This document shows, in pieces, positions 33,605-43,275 of a DNA stretch of 47,655 bases. This DNA is from Chitinophagaceae bacterium. GTDB lineage: Bacteria > Bacteroidota > Bacteroidia > Chitinophagales > Chitinophagaceae. The position numbers were made by a program, and so were the translations under genes. The notes below the pieces were generated by a model. The model worked only from the letters and a program-made list of their open reading frames with translations, was not told where the DNA came from and made no database searches. The stretch lies in the NCBI GenBank assembly GCA_947447005.1, contig CANFHO010000007.1, positions 1 through 47,655 on the forward strand. The letters are read 5' to 3'. The stretch's first letter is position 1, and the number at the start of each line of letters is the position of its first letter.

Positions 33605-35314
33605 TTAGAAGAAAAAGGTTGTGATCCAATATGCCAAGCCTGCGAGTATGGCACTGACGGGAATTGTTAGAATCCAAGCTACCATCAATGAGGATGTAAC
33701 ACCCCAACGTACAGCACTCAGTCTTTTTGTTGCTCCTACGCCAATAATTGATCCGGTAATAGTATGAGTAGTTGAAACTGGGATACCCATTTGTCCGGTG
33801 AAGAAGAGTGTAAATGCACCGGCTGTTTCAGCTGCAACACCTTCGAGCGGTGTAACTTTGGTAATTTTCGTACCCATGGTTTTTACAATTTTCCAACCGC
33901 CACTCATAGTTCCTAATCCGATAGCTAAATAGCATGAAATAGGTACCCAATTTGGTAGCTGACTAAACTCTTGGATGTCGCCACTTGCAATCAATGCAGC
34001 ACCTATAATTCCCATCACTTTTTGGGCATCATTTCCACCATGGCCTATACTAAAAGCAGCAGAGCTAAGTAATTGAAGCTTTTTAAACATATTTCCTACA
34101 GAATAAGCTGAAGGTGTTTTGATCTTTTCAACATAGAGATAAACCAACATGAATAGCAAAGCAGTGAAAATAATACCCCACACAATAGTATGATTGTCTG
34201 ACTTTTCTATATCTTTTTTGAAAGAAGATTTTATGCTAAATTTCTCAATCTTAGATCGTACTTTATTTTTGTTTTCTGGTTGTAGCGGATAAATGGCATT
34301 GATTGCAATGATAGTACTATCAAGAGATAATTCTTTCTTTATGTATTTTTTAATTGGCTCTTTATATTTTTCAGTTTCCACTTTGGCAATGTCATACTCA
34401 TCCTTCATTTTTTTATTCTCTACAGACAGTGCTTCTATAATCAAAAAATTGTTTGCATTTCTTACATCATCTTTTAGTTTGCTAACTTCAATTTCAGATA
34501 AAAGACCTGAATTGTATGCAAATGAAGCAACTGAATCAGCCCCCAGCTTGTCATATTCTTTTACGATAGGAGACAATTGGGAATAAATTTCCTTGGTTTT
34601 ATTAAGTTTTGATTCAGCAGAAGTCAATGTAGCTTTTAACGTTGAGTCCGACTCATGACCTTTGTATGCGGCTTCAGCCTTTGAGAAATCGGTTTTGTAC
34701 TTATCCAGTTTGATAAATTTTACCAAACCTTCATCCATTTTAGTCTCTTCAAATCTGTCAAAAATAAGAACTGTTACTCCTGTTGCAGCCATGATAATCA
34801 ACAATCTTATCCAGATATTTTGATAGATGGTTACAATGGTGATGAAAATAGAAATCATCATACCAATCAATGGTGCAAAAAAGATGAAAAGTACTGTTTT
34901 TATGATAGTATCACTGTCAACTATTTTATCCCATGGTACCAATGCTCCATTTTTTAAAATAGCATGGGTAATAGCTGCACCAGCAAAACCACCAATCAAG
35001 GTATGAGAGGAAGATGATGGAATTCCATACCACCATGTTAGCAGATTCCAGGAAATGGCAGCAATGAGGCCTGCAAGAATAACCTGTAATGTGATATAAT
35101 CCTTAAAAACAGTTTTGCTGATTGTGTTTGCTACTGCATGGTCTTTGAAAATCCAAAATGCCACAAAATTGAATATAGCTGCCCAAATAACGGCTTGAAA
35201 AGGAGTTAAAACTTTTGTTGAAACAACTGTTGCGATGGAGTTTGCTGCATCGTGAAATCCATTGATGTAGTCGAATAACAATGCCAATACTACTATGATT
35301 ATCAAAAGAGACAT
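33605..35314 (-). CDS. inorganic phosphate transporter, Pit/PiT family, with long central insert
   Basis: A 569-aa membrane transporter that moves phosphate (often with a divalent cation) with a proton or sodium ion. The two PiT signatures are FDYINGFHDAANSIATVVSTKVLTP at the N-terminus and SIGHGGNDAQKVMGIIGAALIASG in the second half; GIPVSTTHTITG and GIPSSSSHTLIGG repeats confirm the inverted-repeat fold. Between the halves lies about 190 residues of charged, mostly helical sequence (roughly 190-380) rich in K, E and S, longer than in typical bacterial Pit. The PhoU-like gene 30 bp upstream on the same strand is its usual partner. Confidence 0.92.
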   Translation of the reverse strand: MSLLIIIVVLALLFDYINGFHDAANSIATVVSTKVLTPFQAVIWAAIFNFVAFWIFKDHAVANTISKTVFKDYITLQVILAGLIAAISWNLLTWWYGIPSSSSHTLIGGFAGAAITHAILKNGALVPWDKIVDSDTIIKTVLFIFFAPLIGMMISIFITIVTIYQNIWIRLLIIMAATGVTVLIFDRFEETKMDEGLVKFIKLDKYKTDFSKAEAAYKGHESDSTLKATLTSAESKLNKTKEIYSQLSPIVKEYDKLGADSVASFAYNSGLLSEIEVSKLKDDVRNANNFLIIEALSVENKKMKDEYDIAKVETEKYKEPIKKYIKKELSLDSTIIAINAIYPLQPENKNKVRSKIEKFSIKSSFKKDIEKSDNHTIVWGIIFTALLFMLVYLYVEKIKTPSAYSVGNMFKKLQLLSSAAFSIGHGGNDAQKVMGIIGAALIASGDIQEFSQLPNWVPISCYLAIGLGTMSGGWKIVKTMGTKITKVTPLEGVAAETAGAFTLFFTGQMGIPVSTTHTITGSIIGVGATKRLSAVRWGVTSSLMVAWILTIPVSAILAGLAYWITTFFF

Positions 35315-35344
35315 ATGTAGAGATTTAAGCCGATAGGGGAATTA

Positions 35345-35992
35345 TCAAGCGTATTTTATGATAATGGATTCAATAACATTTGCTGCATCTTCACATTTGT
35401 CAGTTGCAATTTCAAGTACTTGGTAGATTTCTCTCTTTTTAATAACTTCTTTAAAATCATTTTCCTCGCTGAAAAGTTTCTCAATGCTCATGTCAAAAAC
35501 ATCATCAGCTTGATTTTCAATGCTATTGATTTTTACCAGGGCTTCTGTCATCTCCCTTAGGTTTTTCATGTCTCTCAAACCTTTTACAGCTTTTTTTATC
35601 TCAATAGATCCCTGGTAAACCATTTCTGCAAGCTTATGGATACCCTGGTCGTTTGGATTTATTTTGTAAAAACTGATTTTTTTGGAAGAAGAGTAAATAT
35701 AATCTGCAATGTCATCTAATGCTGTTGCCAGTGAGTGAATATCCTCTCTGTCAAAAGGTGTTATGAAATTTCTACCTAGTTCAGTAAAAATGGTATGTGT
35801 AGAGTCATCATTTTTATGCTCAAGATTTTCAATTTGAGCCTGAATTTCTGCTCTTTTGTCTCCATCTGCTTGATTAACCATTTCCTGCAGCAGTATGGCC
35901 ATTTTATGAACAGTTTCAGATACCTCTTCAAATAGGGTATAAAAAATCCTGTCTTTGGGAAGAAAAATCTTAAAAAAAGAATTGGCGGCCAT
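35345..35992 (-). CDS. DUF47/PhoU-like Pit accessory protein
   Basis: A 215-aa helical protein of the DUF47 (PhoU-like) family. The pattern DDSTHTIFTELGRNFITPFDREDIHSLATALDDIADYIYSSSKK (residues ~57-100) is the conserved metal-binding/helix core. In this phylum and elsewhere the gene is paired with pit and presumed to regulate phosphate uptake. The gap upstream (35993-36192) holds no gene; no clear consensus promoter was found in it. Confidence 0.9.
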   Translation of the reverse strand: MAANSFFKIFLPKDRIFYTLFEEVSETVHKMAILLQEMVNQADGDKRAEIQAQIENLEHKNDDSTHTIFTELGRNFITPFDREDIHSLATALDDIADYIYSSSKKISFYKINPNDQGIHKLAEMVYQGSIEIKKAVKGLRDMKNLREMTEALVKINSIENQADDVFDMSIEKLFSEENDFKEVIKKREIYQVLEIATDKCEDAANVIESIIIKYA

Positions 35993-36192
35993 GGTAATTT
36001 TTTGAGGGTTTTAGGGAAAATTGAATATGAATTTTTTTATATCCTATTCAAATTCTAGATTACAAATTTCCCACATTGATTTTTTTAAATCGAATGTATA
36101 ATATTACGAAATTGTTAACAATGGTAGCTAGAAAAGGACTGAATTTGTAAATAAAACATACAATTCAATGATTCGGTCATCGGATCAGTCAA

Positions 36193-36939
36193 TTAGTGGG
36201 CTGCTAATGTGATTTTTTCTTCTTTGTATTTTTTGAATAGCTGATATAAACTATAAATCACAAAGAAATGAACAAGCGCAAGTATTTCAAATACAATGAT
36301 GTAAAAAGGCCATTTTCCAACGATGAGTGGATTCTCAACAATTGGGGGCGCAGATAAATACATATAATTCGCTCCTGTAAGCCAATTAAAGACTCCAATG
36401 GCAAGTGCTGGTATTTGTAAATAACAGAATGCTTTGATCCATGACCCCTTTTCGGGTGTGAATTCGAAATGTTTGATGATATAGAAACTTACCAATAAGA
36501 GACTACCATGGTTAATAAAATATGAATAGAAAAAATAGCCATTCATTCCTAAGTCGAATTCCGGAGTCAATAAAGAATGAATTCCCCCAGTCAATGCCCA
36601 ATAAAAAAATACCTGTGCAATGGCTGCATTGAATCGAAACATCAACATGATACCCATTATGCCACTGATTCCACATAGATGCAGGGGCAGATTGTCCTGG
36701 AAATGCCATTGTCCACTTTGGAAAGCATATACATTTTCAATGAACATATTTGAAATCATCAGAAATCCAATTGACCATTGATAGTATTTGCTTTTTGCCC
36801 AATTATAATACCTGGGTAAGGTGATGATTAATACAATAGAAGCAAGTGTGGCTAAAATACAAAGCCACCATAAAGGGGAGAGGCTGTCCATTGTTTCATG
36901 ACGAATCATAATATAGGAACTGAATTTATGATTTTTCAT
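36193..36939 (-). CDS. TIGR02206-like (YwaF-type) integral membrane protein
   Basis: A 248-aa protein with about seven hydrophobic segments. LPLHLCGISGIMGIMLMFR and the following ALTGGIHSLLTPEF and FINHGSLLLVSFYII correspond to the conserved LPLxLCxI..., G-x3-ALxTP and H-x3 motifs of the YwaF/TIGR02206 family, whose function is unknown. Possible starts are ATG at 36939, 36909 or 36891; the protein's first membrane helix begins after the last of these. It is divergent from the TonB receptor gene. Confidence 0.75.
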   Translation of the reverse strand: MKNHKFSSYIMIRHETMDSLSPLWWLCILATLASIVLIITLPRYYNWAKSKYYQWSIGFLMISNMFIENVYAFQSGQWHFQDNLPLHLCGISGIMGIMLMFRFNAAIAQVFFYWALTGGIHSLLTPEFDLGMNGYFFYSYFINHGSLLLVSFYIIKHFEFTPEKGSWIKAFCYLQIPALAIGVFNWLTGANYMYLSAPPIVENPLIVGKWPFYIIVFEILALVHFFVIYSLYQLFKKYKEEKITLAAH

Positions 36940-36981
36940 AGTTATTACAATAGAATTTATGGTTTTAAATTAATTTGTAGC

Positions 36982-39333
36982 ATGCAATGTCTCAAGTGGC
37001 TTTTTTGGGGTTTTCTGTTTTTCTCATCTGAAAAAATATTTTCTCAGGTTCCTTTACAAAATGTACATGGAATTGTGAGGGGGAAATCAATTCATGAATC
37101 ATTGCGTGGAGTGACTGTCTTTCTTGATGATGTTTCAGTTGTTTACGTGCTTACAGATAGCATAGGGCGGTTTAAAATATCTGGAGTAAAAGTAGGCCGT
37201 CATTCATTTGTTTTTTCTTCGATGGGTTACAAGACAGTTGTTATTTCCAATATTCTGATTGAATCTGGAAAGGAGGTTGAATTGAATGTTGAAATGGAAG
37301 AAGATTTACGCACCGAAAAAGAAATCATCATCAGGGCGCAGCAGAACAAAAATAAGCCAGTCAATAACTTAGCCTTGGTCAGTGCCAGGATGTTCAGTGT
37401 AGAAGAAACCCGTCGATTTGCTGCAGGCTTAAATGATCCATCCAGAATTGCTACAGCTTTTGCAGGTGTAACATCCAATGGAGGTGATTACAATGCACTT
37501 GTAATTCGGGGGAATGCTCCCAATGGACTCTTGTGGCGAATGGAGGGGGTAGATATCCCCAATCCCAATCATTTTGCCCGTGTGGGAACATCCGGAGGTG
37601 CCATTTCGATATTGAGTGCTCAATTGTTGGCCAATTCTGATTTCATGACAGGTGCTTTTCCTTCAGAATATGGAAATGCGTTGTCAGGTGTTTTTGATAT
37701 TCATTTGAGAAAAGGAAATGCAGAAAAGCGTGAACATACTTTCTCGGTAAGTACCATTGGGGTGGATGCAGCTACTGAAGGATATTTCAAGAAAGGGAAG
37801 CGTTCCTCTTATTTGATCAACTATCGATATGGATTTCTTACACTGATGCAAAAAATCGGTTTTAATATTGGAGAGGCTGTAACAGCTTTTCAGGATCTAT
37901 CTTTTAACATGTATTTCCCAACGAAAAAGATAGGTGAGTTTACCCTATTTGGTTTTGGTGGAAAAAGCGAACAAAGAAGTGATCCCAGCAGGGATTCCCT
38001 TACTTGGCTAAAAGATCCAGCTAAAAGAAGCGGTTGGAGAGTAGGTGCTAATACGGGGGCTTTAGGTGCAACACATAGCCTTGTACTAGGCAAAAAAACG
38101 TTTCTTCGTTCTGTTTTGAGTGTCAATAGTTATTCATATTACGATGAGGACGACCGATTGGATAAATTCAATGGGCCATTGGTGTTTACCCGTAAAAACA
38201 AATTTGATGAATCTAATTTGATTTATTCCTTCAATGCATCTCATAAATTCAACAAGAGATTTCTGATTAAGAGCGGCATCGTTTTACGTTCCAAATCATT
38301 TGACTTGCTTCAACGTGAAACGGTATCCAATATATTGACAACGAAAATAAGTTCAAAAGGTTCCACTGCACTTCACAGTTCTTTTATACAGTTTAAATGG
38401 GATCCTTTAAGCAAGCTGACATTCCAGTTTGGTTTGCATCATCAATACTTGGGATTGAACAAAAAAAGCGTTTTTGAACCTCGCATTGGTGCACGATATA
38501 TGTTGAATGATAAGCAGTCCATTTCATTGGGATATGGTCTTCATAGTCAAATACAACCACTTGGAAATTATTTTGCAAGGATTAAAGTGGGCTCAGATAC
38601 CATTCTTGCAAATAGAGATCTTGATTTCAGCAGATCCAGGCATTGGGTTGTTGGTTATAATTTTCAATTCTTACCCAATTGGAATTTTAAGATGGAGACC
38701 TACTACCAATGGCTTTATAATATTCCCATTAGTCCGGTTACAGTATCAACATTTAGCCTGATCAATCAGGAAGATGATTTTGCCATTGAAAAGCTTGTCA
38801 ATAAAGGGCTTGGTCAAAATTATGGTGCAGAGTTTACCCTGGAAAAATTTTGGAATGATAGATTTTATATGTTGGCTACGTTGAGTTTATATGAATCCGG
38901 ATATAAAGTAAATGATGCAATTTGGCGCAGTACAAGATTCAATTCAAACAATGCATCTTCCTTTGTTATTGGAAAGGAATGGAGTCTTGGTGGAAAGAAG
39001 ATTTCTACCATTGCCATAGATGCTAAAATTTTGCAATCTGGTGGCATAAGAGTTACACCCATCGATTTGACAAAATCCATTGCTTTGAAGCGTACTGTTT
39101 TTTTGCCTGGAGCGATATACGAAGAAAAGCTTCCTTCATTTTTTCGCACAGATATTCAAATGGAATGGAAAAGGCAATATAAACGCTCCACTGGTTCCGC
39201 GATTTTGGGAGTTCAAAATGTGACCAACCGAAAAAATGCTTATTCTCAAACCTATGACGCAGGATTGGGAAAAATTCGTTACCGATATTTATTGGGTTTG
39301 ATTCCTGTGATGGGATATAAAATTGATTTCTAA
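36982..39333 (+). CDS. TonB-dependent outer-membrane receptor
   Basis: A 783-aa receptor. From the ATG at 36982 the signal peptide is MQCLKWLFWGFLFFSSEKIFSQ. A carboxypeptidase-like regulatory domain follows (VHGIVRGKSIHESLRGVTVFLDD ... GVKVGRHSFVFSSMGYK). The plug domain has GGDYNALVIRGNAPNGLLWRMEGVDIPNPNHF, and the remainder is a beta-barrel ending with an aromatic residue (GYKIDF). The ORF track's longer start (36898) would overlap the divergent gene and hide the signal peptide. No SusD partner lies next to it, so it is not a classical SusCD pair; the ligand is unknown. Confidence 0.88.
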   Translation: MQCLKWLFWGFLFFSSEKIFSQVPLQNVHGIVRGKSIHESLRGVTVFLDDVSVVYVLTDSIGRFKISGVKVGRHSFVFSSMGYKTVVISNILIESGKEVELNVEMEEDLRTEKEIIIRAQQNKNKPVNNLALVSARMFSVEETRRFAAGLNDPSRIATAFAGVTSNGGDYNALVIRGNAPNGLLWRMEGVDIPNPNHFARVGTSGGAISILSAQLLANSDFMTGAFPSEYGNALSGVFDIHLRKGNAEKREHTFSVSTIGVDAATEGYFKKGKRSSYLINYRYGFLTLMQKIGFNIGEAVTAFQDLSFNMYFPTKKIGEFTLFGFGGKSEQRSDPSRDSLTWLKDPAKRSGWRVGANTGALGATHSLVLGKKTFLRSVLSVNSYSYYDEDDRLDKFNGPLVFTRKNKFDESNLIYSFNASHKFNKRFLIKSGIVLRSKSFDLLQRETVSNILTTKISSKGSTALHSSFIQFKWDPLSKLTFQFGLHHQYLGLNKKSVFEPRIGARYMLNDKQSISLGYGLHSQIQPLGNYFARIKVGSDTILANRDLDFSRSRHWVVGYNFQFLPNWNFKMETYYQWLYNIPISPVTVSTFSLINQEDDFAIEKLVNKGLGQNYGAEFTLEKFWNDRFYMLATLSLYESGYKVNDAIWRSTRFNSNNASSFVIGKEWSLGGKKISTIAIDAKILQSGGIRVTPIDLTKSIALKRTVFLPGAIYEEKLPSFFRTDIQMEWKRQYKRSTGSAILGVQNVTNRKNAYSQTYDAGLGKIRYRYLLGLIPVMGYKIDF

Positions 39334-39337
39334 GAAC

Positions 39338-40765
39338 TCAAATAATTTTACCCTTTTCAAGTTGTAAGAATTTCGTTACAGCATTTGGGATGTCGCTTTT
39401 ATAGTGACTTACATAGATCAATGTGATGTTTTTGCTTGAACAAAGTTGGTCGATTAATGACTTGAAATAGGATGTTTGTTGCTTGTCGAGTCCCTGACAA
39501 GGTTCATCCAAAATCAATAGGGAAGGGGATTTGACCAATGCTCTTGCAAGGAGCACCAATCTTTGTTCTCCAAGGGAAAGTTGGTTCAAATATCTTTCCT
39601 GTAGATGATCGATTTGCAATAGTTTCATCCATTGCTGAATCGTGTTTTTTTGATCTGCATTGGGAATACGGAATAGGCCAATGGTATCAAATATTCCACA
39701 AGCCACCGCTTGGAAGCAGGTGATGCCTTGTTCAAAGAAAAGGTGTAATTCAGGAGAAAGATAACCAATATGTTTTTTTATATCCCAGATGCTTTCTCCC
39801 GACCCTCGCTTTCTGTCGAACAGATATATGTCGTTTGCATAGGCTTGGGGATTATCAGCTGTAATGAGACTTAGCAGGGTTGATTTTCCAGACCCATTAG
39901 GTCCGCTTACACACCATTTGTCACCTTTTTCCACAAGCCAATTTATATTGTTAAGGATCATTTTTTTTTCATAAGATATGCAAACGTTTTTCATGTTGAC
40001 TGCAAATTCAAATGGTGGTGTTTCGTTTTTTTGCAATTCAGATAATAGCGCTGTATCCAGTATTTGAATTTTATCAGAGTAAGCTTGATTTGTATAATCA
40101 TTTTTCAATCCTGTATAAGTCAGTGTTCCATTTTCAATGATGGCCAGATGGCTGATGCAGGATGGCATGTCTTCCGGCTCTGAAAATAGTATCATGGAAA
40201 CATGGCTTTCATTCAATCGATTGAGAGCGGTTCTTAAAATTTCCCTTCCTTCAATATCCAGCCCAATGAATGGATTGTCGAGTATGAGCAAGTCTGGCTT
40301 TTTCAGCATGGCCTTTGTAAGTTGCAGTCGCTTGTTTTCTCCGTTTGAAAGTTGAATGAGGGGCTCATCAAGAATGTGTTCGATGTTGAAAAAGGAGATC
40401 CATTTCGATTTTTCTTCTTCTGAAGAAGATTCAAGGTTAATATCTTCTTTGACGGTGACGGTATCTTCTGTATCTGCGGAATTGAATCTTTGCTGATAAT
40501 AGAAATTTTCCACATTGCTTTTATTCTTAAAACGATGCTGTTGTTCGATCAGGATAATTTTTGGAGGTACATTCTGATTCCAATTGATATTGATGTTACC
40601 TCTGAAGAATATTTTTTTGGCCAAGGCCCTTGCCAAGGTGGTTTTGCCTGATCCGCTCTTTCCATGAAATCCCCAAAGTTGGCCTTGGGGGATATGAAGA
40701 TTTATTCCATCCAATACCAATTTGCCTCCAAGCGAAACTTTCAGATTTGTCATGTCAATGTTCAT
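39338..40765 (-). CDS. tandem ABC ATPase protein (ModF/PhrA-like)
   Basis: A 475-aa cytoplasmic protein with two ATPase domains and no membrane segment. Domain 1: Walker A HGKSGSGKTT, signature QLSNGENKRLQL, Walker B LLILDNPFIGLD. Domain 2: Walker A SGPNGSGKSTLLSLI, signature LSLGEQRLVLLARAL, Walker B LLILDEPCQGLD. In domain 1 an Asn replaces the catalytic Glu after the Walker B Asp (LDNP), suggesting asymmetric hydrolysis. The layout matches ModF/PhrA proteins linked to molybdate transport in other bacteria; no molybdate genes are visible here. It converges with the TonB receptor gene with 4 bp between the stops. Confidence 0.85.
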   Translation of the reverse strand: MNIDMTNLKVSLGGKLVLDGINLHIPQGQLWGFHGKSGSGKTTLARALAKKIFFRGNININWNQNVPPKIILIEQQHRFKNKSNVENFYYQQRFNSADTEDTVTVKEDINLESSSEEEKSKWISFFNIEHILDEPLIQLSNGENKRLQLTKAMLKKPDLLILDNPFIGLDIEGREILRTALNRLNESHVSMILFSEPEDMPSCISHLAIIENGTLTYTGLKNDYTNQAYSDKIQILDTALLSELQKNETPPFEFAVNMKNVCISYEKKMILNNINWLVEKGDKWCVSGPNGSGKSTLLSLITADNPQAYANDIYLFDRKRGSGESIWDIKKHIGYLSPELHLFFEQGITCFQAVACGIFDTIGLFRIPNADQKNTIQQWMKLLQIDHLQERYLNQLSLGEQRLVLLARALVKSPSLLILDEPCQGLDKQQTSYFKSLIDQLCSSKNITLIYVSHYKSDIPNAVTKFLQLEKGKII

Positions 40766-40915
40766 GTCAGCAATTTCAAATTAATTATGTTGTCCATATC
40801 CTGATTCGCAAAGCTATTTTTAATTCGGGTTCTTACGAAAATGATTTCGTTGACTGCATGAATTTCTTTCGAAGATATCAAGTTGAATTCCGTTTTATTC
40901 TATATATTGTTGAAA

Positions 40916-40923
40916 TAAATTTG
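40916..40923 (+). promoter_or_regulatory. -7 promoter box of the GH88-type hydrolase
   Basis: Exact TAAATTTG box ending 7 nt before the ATG at 40931. With the start site about 4-8 nt after the box, the mRNA would have almost no leader. Confidence 0.6.
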
Positions 40924-40930
40924 CTTGTAT

Positions 40931-42127
40931 ATGAAAAAAGGATTCGCTATTTCAGTTGCAGTAATACTTTTCAGCTGTTTTTCTATGATCGGTTTTTGTC
41001 AGCAGGTCGACATGGGTAAATTGATTGAAGGTCAATTCAAATTTGCTGCTCAGCAATACAAAGTATTGAATTCTCATGTTCCGGCAGATTCCATGCCGAA
41101 ATCTTATTACGCAAAAACAAACAGGTCTGAGTCGAGCAATACCAAATGGTGGTGCAGTGGTTTTTTTCCAGGCAGTTTGTTGTATATATATGAGCAAACA
41201 AAAGATCAGGAAATTTTAAAAATCGCAAAAGATCGCTTGGCGATTCAGGAAAAGGAAAAACATTATACTGGAAATCATGATCTGGGATTCATGATGTACT
41301 GCAGTTTTGGCAATGCTTACAGACTTTTCAAAGACGAGAAGGATCACAAAACCATTGATACTTCAGCCATGTCATTGATTACCCGTTACAGGCCACAAAT
41401 CAAATCCATTCAAAGCTGGAACAAGAATCAGAAATTCAATTGTCCGGTTATTATTGATAATATGATGAATCTTGAATTGTTGATGTGGGCTTCAGCGCAT
41501 GGTGGAGATCCAAAATTCAGGGAGATTGCCATCAACCATGCCAACAGTACCCTGAAGAATCATTACCGGGCTGACCACAGTGCATATCATGTGTTGGATT
41601 ATGATCTGGAGACTGGCGCTTTTACTGGAAGGAATCATCAGGGGTATAATGATGCATCTGCGTGGGCACGTGGACAAGCTTGGGGATTTTATGGATTTAC
41701 CATGATGTATAGGTTTGCAAAAGATCCTGCTTATTTAAAGCAGGCCAAGGATATTGCAGCATTCTTGTTGAATCATCCAAATATGCCATCAGACAAGATT
41801 CCATTCTGGGATTTCAATGCTCCAGATATTCCAAATGCTTTGAGGGATGCATCTGCTGCTTCCATTTTAGCATCTGGTTTGTTGGAATTATCTCAATATT
41901 CTCAAGGAGCTGAAAAGCAAAAATATATTGAGGTTGCAAAGCAAATTATTGTTGGATTGTCTTCTGATCATTATCGTGCAAAAGCAGGAGAGAATGGTGG
42001 TTTTCTGTTGATGCACAGTGTAGGGCATTTGCTTGGAAATTCAGAGATTGATGTTCCGTTGACGTATGCAGATTATTATTTTTTGGAAGCTATGGCTAGG
42101 TATAAGAAGTGGGTGTTGAAGAAATAG
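40931..42127 (+). CDS. exported glycoside hydrolase family 88-like (unsaturated uronyl hydrolase)
   Basis: A 398-aa protein with signal peptide MKKGFAISVAVILFSCFSMIGFCQQ. The (alpha/alpha)6 toroid is indicated by TKWWCSGFFPGSLLYIYE, NHDLGFMMYCSFGNAYRL (catalytic Asp region) and NCPVIIDNMMNLELLMWAS (second Asp). It continues with GYNDASAWARGQAWGFYGFTMMYRFAKD and PFWDFNAPDIPNALRDASAASILASGL. These match unsaturated glucuronyl/chondroitin disaccharide hydrolases of GH88, which act on products of polysaccharide lyases. The ATG at 40931 is used rather than the TTG of the track. No lyase or other polysaccharide genes adjoin it. Confidence 0.88.
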   Translation: MKKGFAISVAVILFSCFSMIGFCQQVDMGKLIEGQFKFAAQQYKVLNSHVPADSMPKSYYAKTNRSESSNTKWWCSGFFPGSLLYIYEQTKDQEILKIAKDRLAIQEKEKHYTGNHDLGFMMYCSFGNAYRLFKDEKDHKTIDTSAMSLITRYRPQIKSIQSWNKNQKFNCPVIIDNMMNLELLMWASAHGGDPKFREIAINHANSTLKNHYRADHSAYHVLDYDLETGAFTGRNHQGYNDASAWARGQAWGFYGFTMMYRFAKDPAYLKQAKDIAAFLLNHPNMPSDKIPFWDFNAPDIPNALRDASAASILASGLLELSQYSQGAEKQKYIEVAKQIIVGLSSDHYRAKAGENGGFLLMHSVGHLLGNSEIDVPLTYADYYFLEAMARYKKWVLKK

Positions 42128-42131
42128 GGAT

Positions 42132-42175
42132 AGGCAAAGAGGCAAGGAGGGAAAGAGGAGGCAATAGGCAATAGG
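42132..42175 (+). repeat. purine-rich intergenic repeat, same family as the octamer array
   Basis: AGGCAAAGAGGCAAGGAGG, GAAAGAGGAGGCAATAGGCAATAGGG: shares GGCAAGGAGG and GAGGGAAAGAGG-type text with the 27751-27830 array and the inverted copy at 27876-27918. It fills the short gap between the GH88 stop and the convergent GRAS gene. Confidence 0.6.
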
Positions 42176-42176
42176 G

Positions 42177-43196
42177 TTATGCTTTGAGGGTTATGATCCC
42201 TAGTATGCTGGAATCTTGGTATTTGAAATTGATGATACCTGAGGATGGGTTTTCAATGTTGATATGCTCTATGTGTATATTCTTTACATAGGTTGAAATA
42301 TCTAACGGAAATAGTCCTTGCCCTATACCACTGTTCAGCCACTCCTCAGATGGTGCATATCTTTCAAAGCGATGTTCATCCGGCAATGCAACTGCATCAA
42401 ACATTTCAGTGGAGAAAAATTGTTTCAGTCCTTTTTTCTCTTCAGGCTGCAAATCCAATGTGTTTATAAAATGGTATAATGCGCAAAAATGTTCATATAC
42501 GTTTTTTAGTCGCTGATCAAAGTTGTTGGTATGACAATCCGTATTTGGCTCAATTAAAGTAACCAGGCTGGGATGTAATGATGCTATTTTTTTCATTGTA
42601 TTCAAACGTGTGGATGTTGATTGAATATGATGAAGTGTCAATGATGCATTAACTAAAACACATTCGTTATTGGCAGGAATATGTTTATGTATTTCTTCCA
42701 TATTCATCTCTTCCACACTGGAATGTATTGGTATAAAGTTCAGCTGGTAATTTAATGAAGATTGAATTTTGCTTATTTGATCAATTGTAAAGTCAAGCGC
42801 ATCCTTAAAAATTTCAACACCAATGAGTGTAAGCGTTTGTATATTTTGTGATCTGTTGAATGTTTCGATTATTCTTTTTGCTTGTACACCACGACCAATA
42901 CCCAAGTCGATTAGCGTAATATTTTTTTTGCCTTTTGCTACTGATGAAATAGCATTTGAAACAATTTTTTGGGCATTTAAAACAACAGGGAATCTATTGG
43001 CGAGGATATCGAACAGAATAATTTGGGGGATTTCCAGGTCTTTCAGGTATGTATTTCTTACTGCCTCTGGGGATTTTCCTTCCAGTCGATATTGAAGTGC
43101 ACGTTTGAGGTCGATGATCATTGTTTCTTCTGGTTCAAAATCGAAACTTTTGATACAGTTCTCTATATATCCTTCAATCAAATCTGACTGTTTCAT
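42177..43196 (-). CDS. bacterial GRAS-domain protein (SAM-methyltransferase-like fold)
   Basis: A 339-aa protein that follows the GRAS domain order. An N-terminal helical region has ILFDILANRFPVVLNAQKIV. ITLIDLGIGRGVQAKRII corresponds to the VHIID block, LTLIGVEI follows, then CVLVNASLTLHHI (VNCxxxLHHL), and LVTLIEPNTDCHTNNFDQRLKNVYEHFCALYHFINTLD (the E-x-N...F-x2-RF...Y-x4-F-x2-L block). EHRFERYAPSEEW and GLFPLDIS form the C-terminal part. Bacterial GRAS proteins, including from Bacteroidota, are proposed to be small-molecule methyltransferases ancestral to plant GRAS regulators. The substrate is unknown. A near-consensus TAATTTCG box (43215-43222, minus strand) may drive it. Confidence 0.82.
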   Translation of the reverse strand: MKQSDLIEGYIENCIKSFDFEPEETMIIDLKRALQYRLEGKSPEAVRNTYLKDLEIPQIILFDILANRFPVVLNAQKIVSNAISSVAKGKKNITLIDLGIGRGVQAKRIIETFNRSQNIQTLTLIGVEIFKDALDFTIDQISKIQSSLNYQLNFIPIHSSVEEMNMEEIHKHIPANNECVLVNASLTLHHIQSTSTRLNTMKKIASLHPSLVTLIEPNTDCHTNNFDQRLKNVYEHFCALYHFINTLDLQPEEKKGLKQFFSTEMFDAVALPDEHRFERYAPSEEWLNSGIGQGLFPLDISTYVKNIHIEHINIENPSSGIINFKYQDSSILGIITLKA

Positions 43197-43275
43197 TTTA
43201 AAAAAATATGAGAACGAAATTACATGATTCTTTGGTTATTTTTGTTTTAGGTGACCATTGGTGTAATTAATTAAT

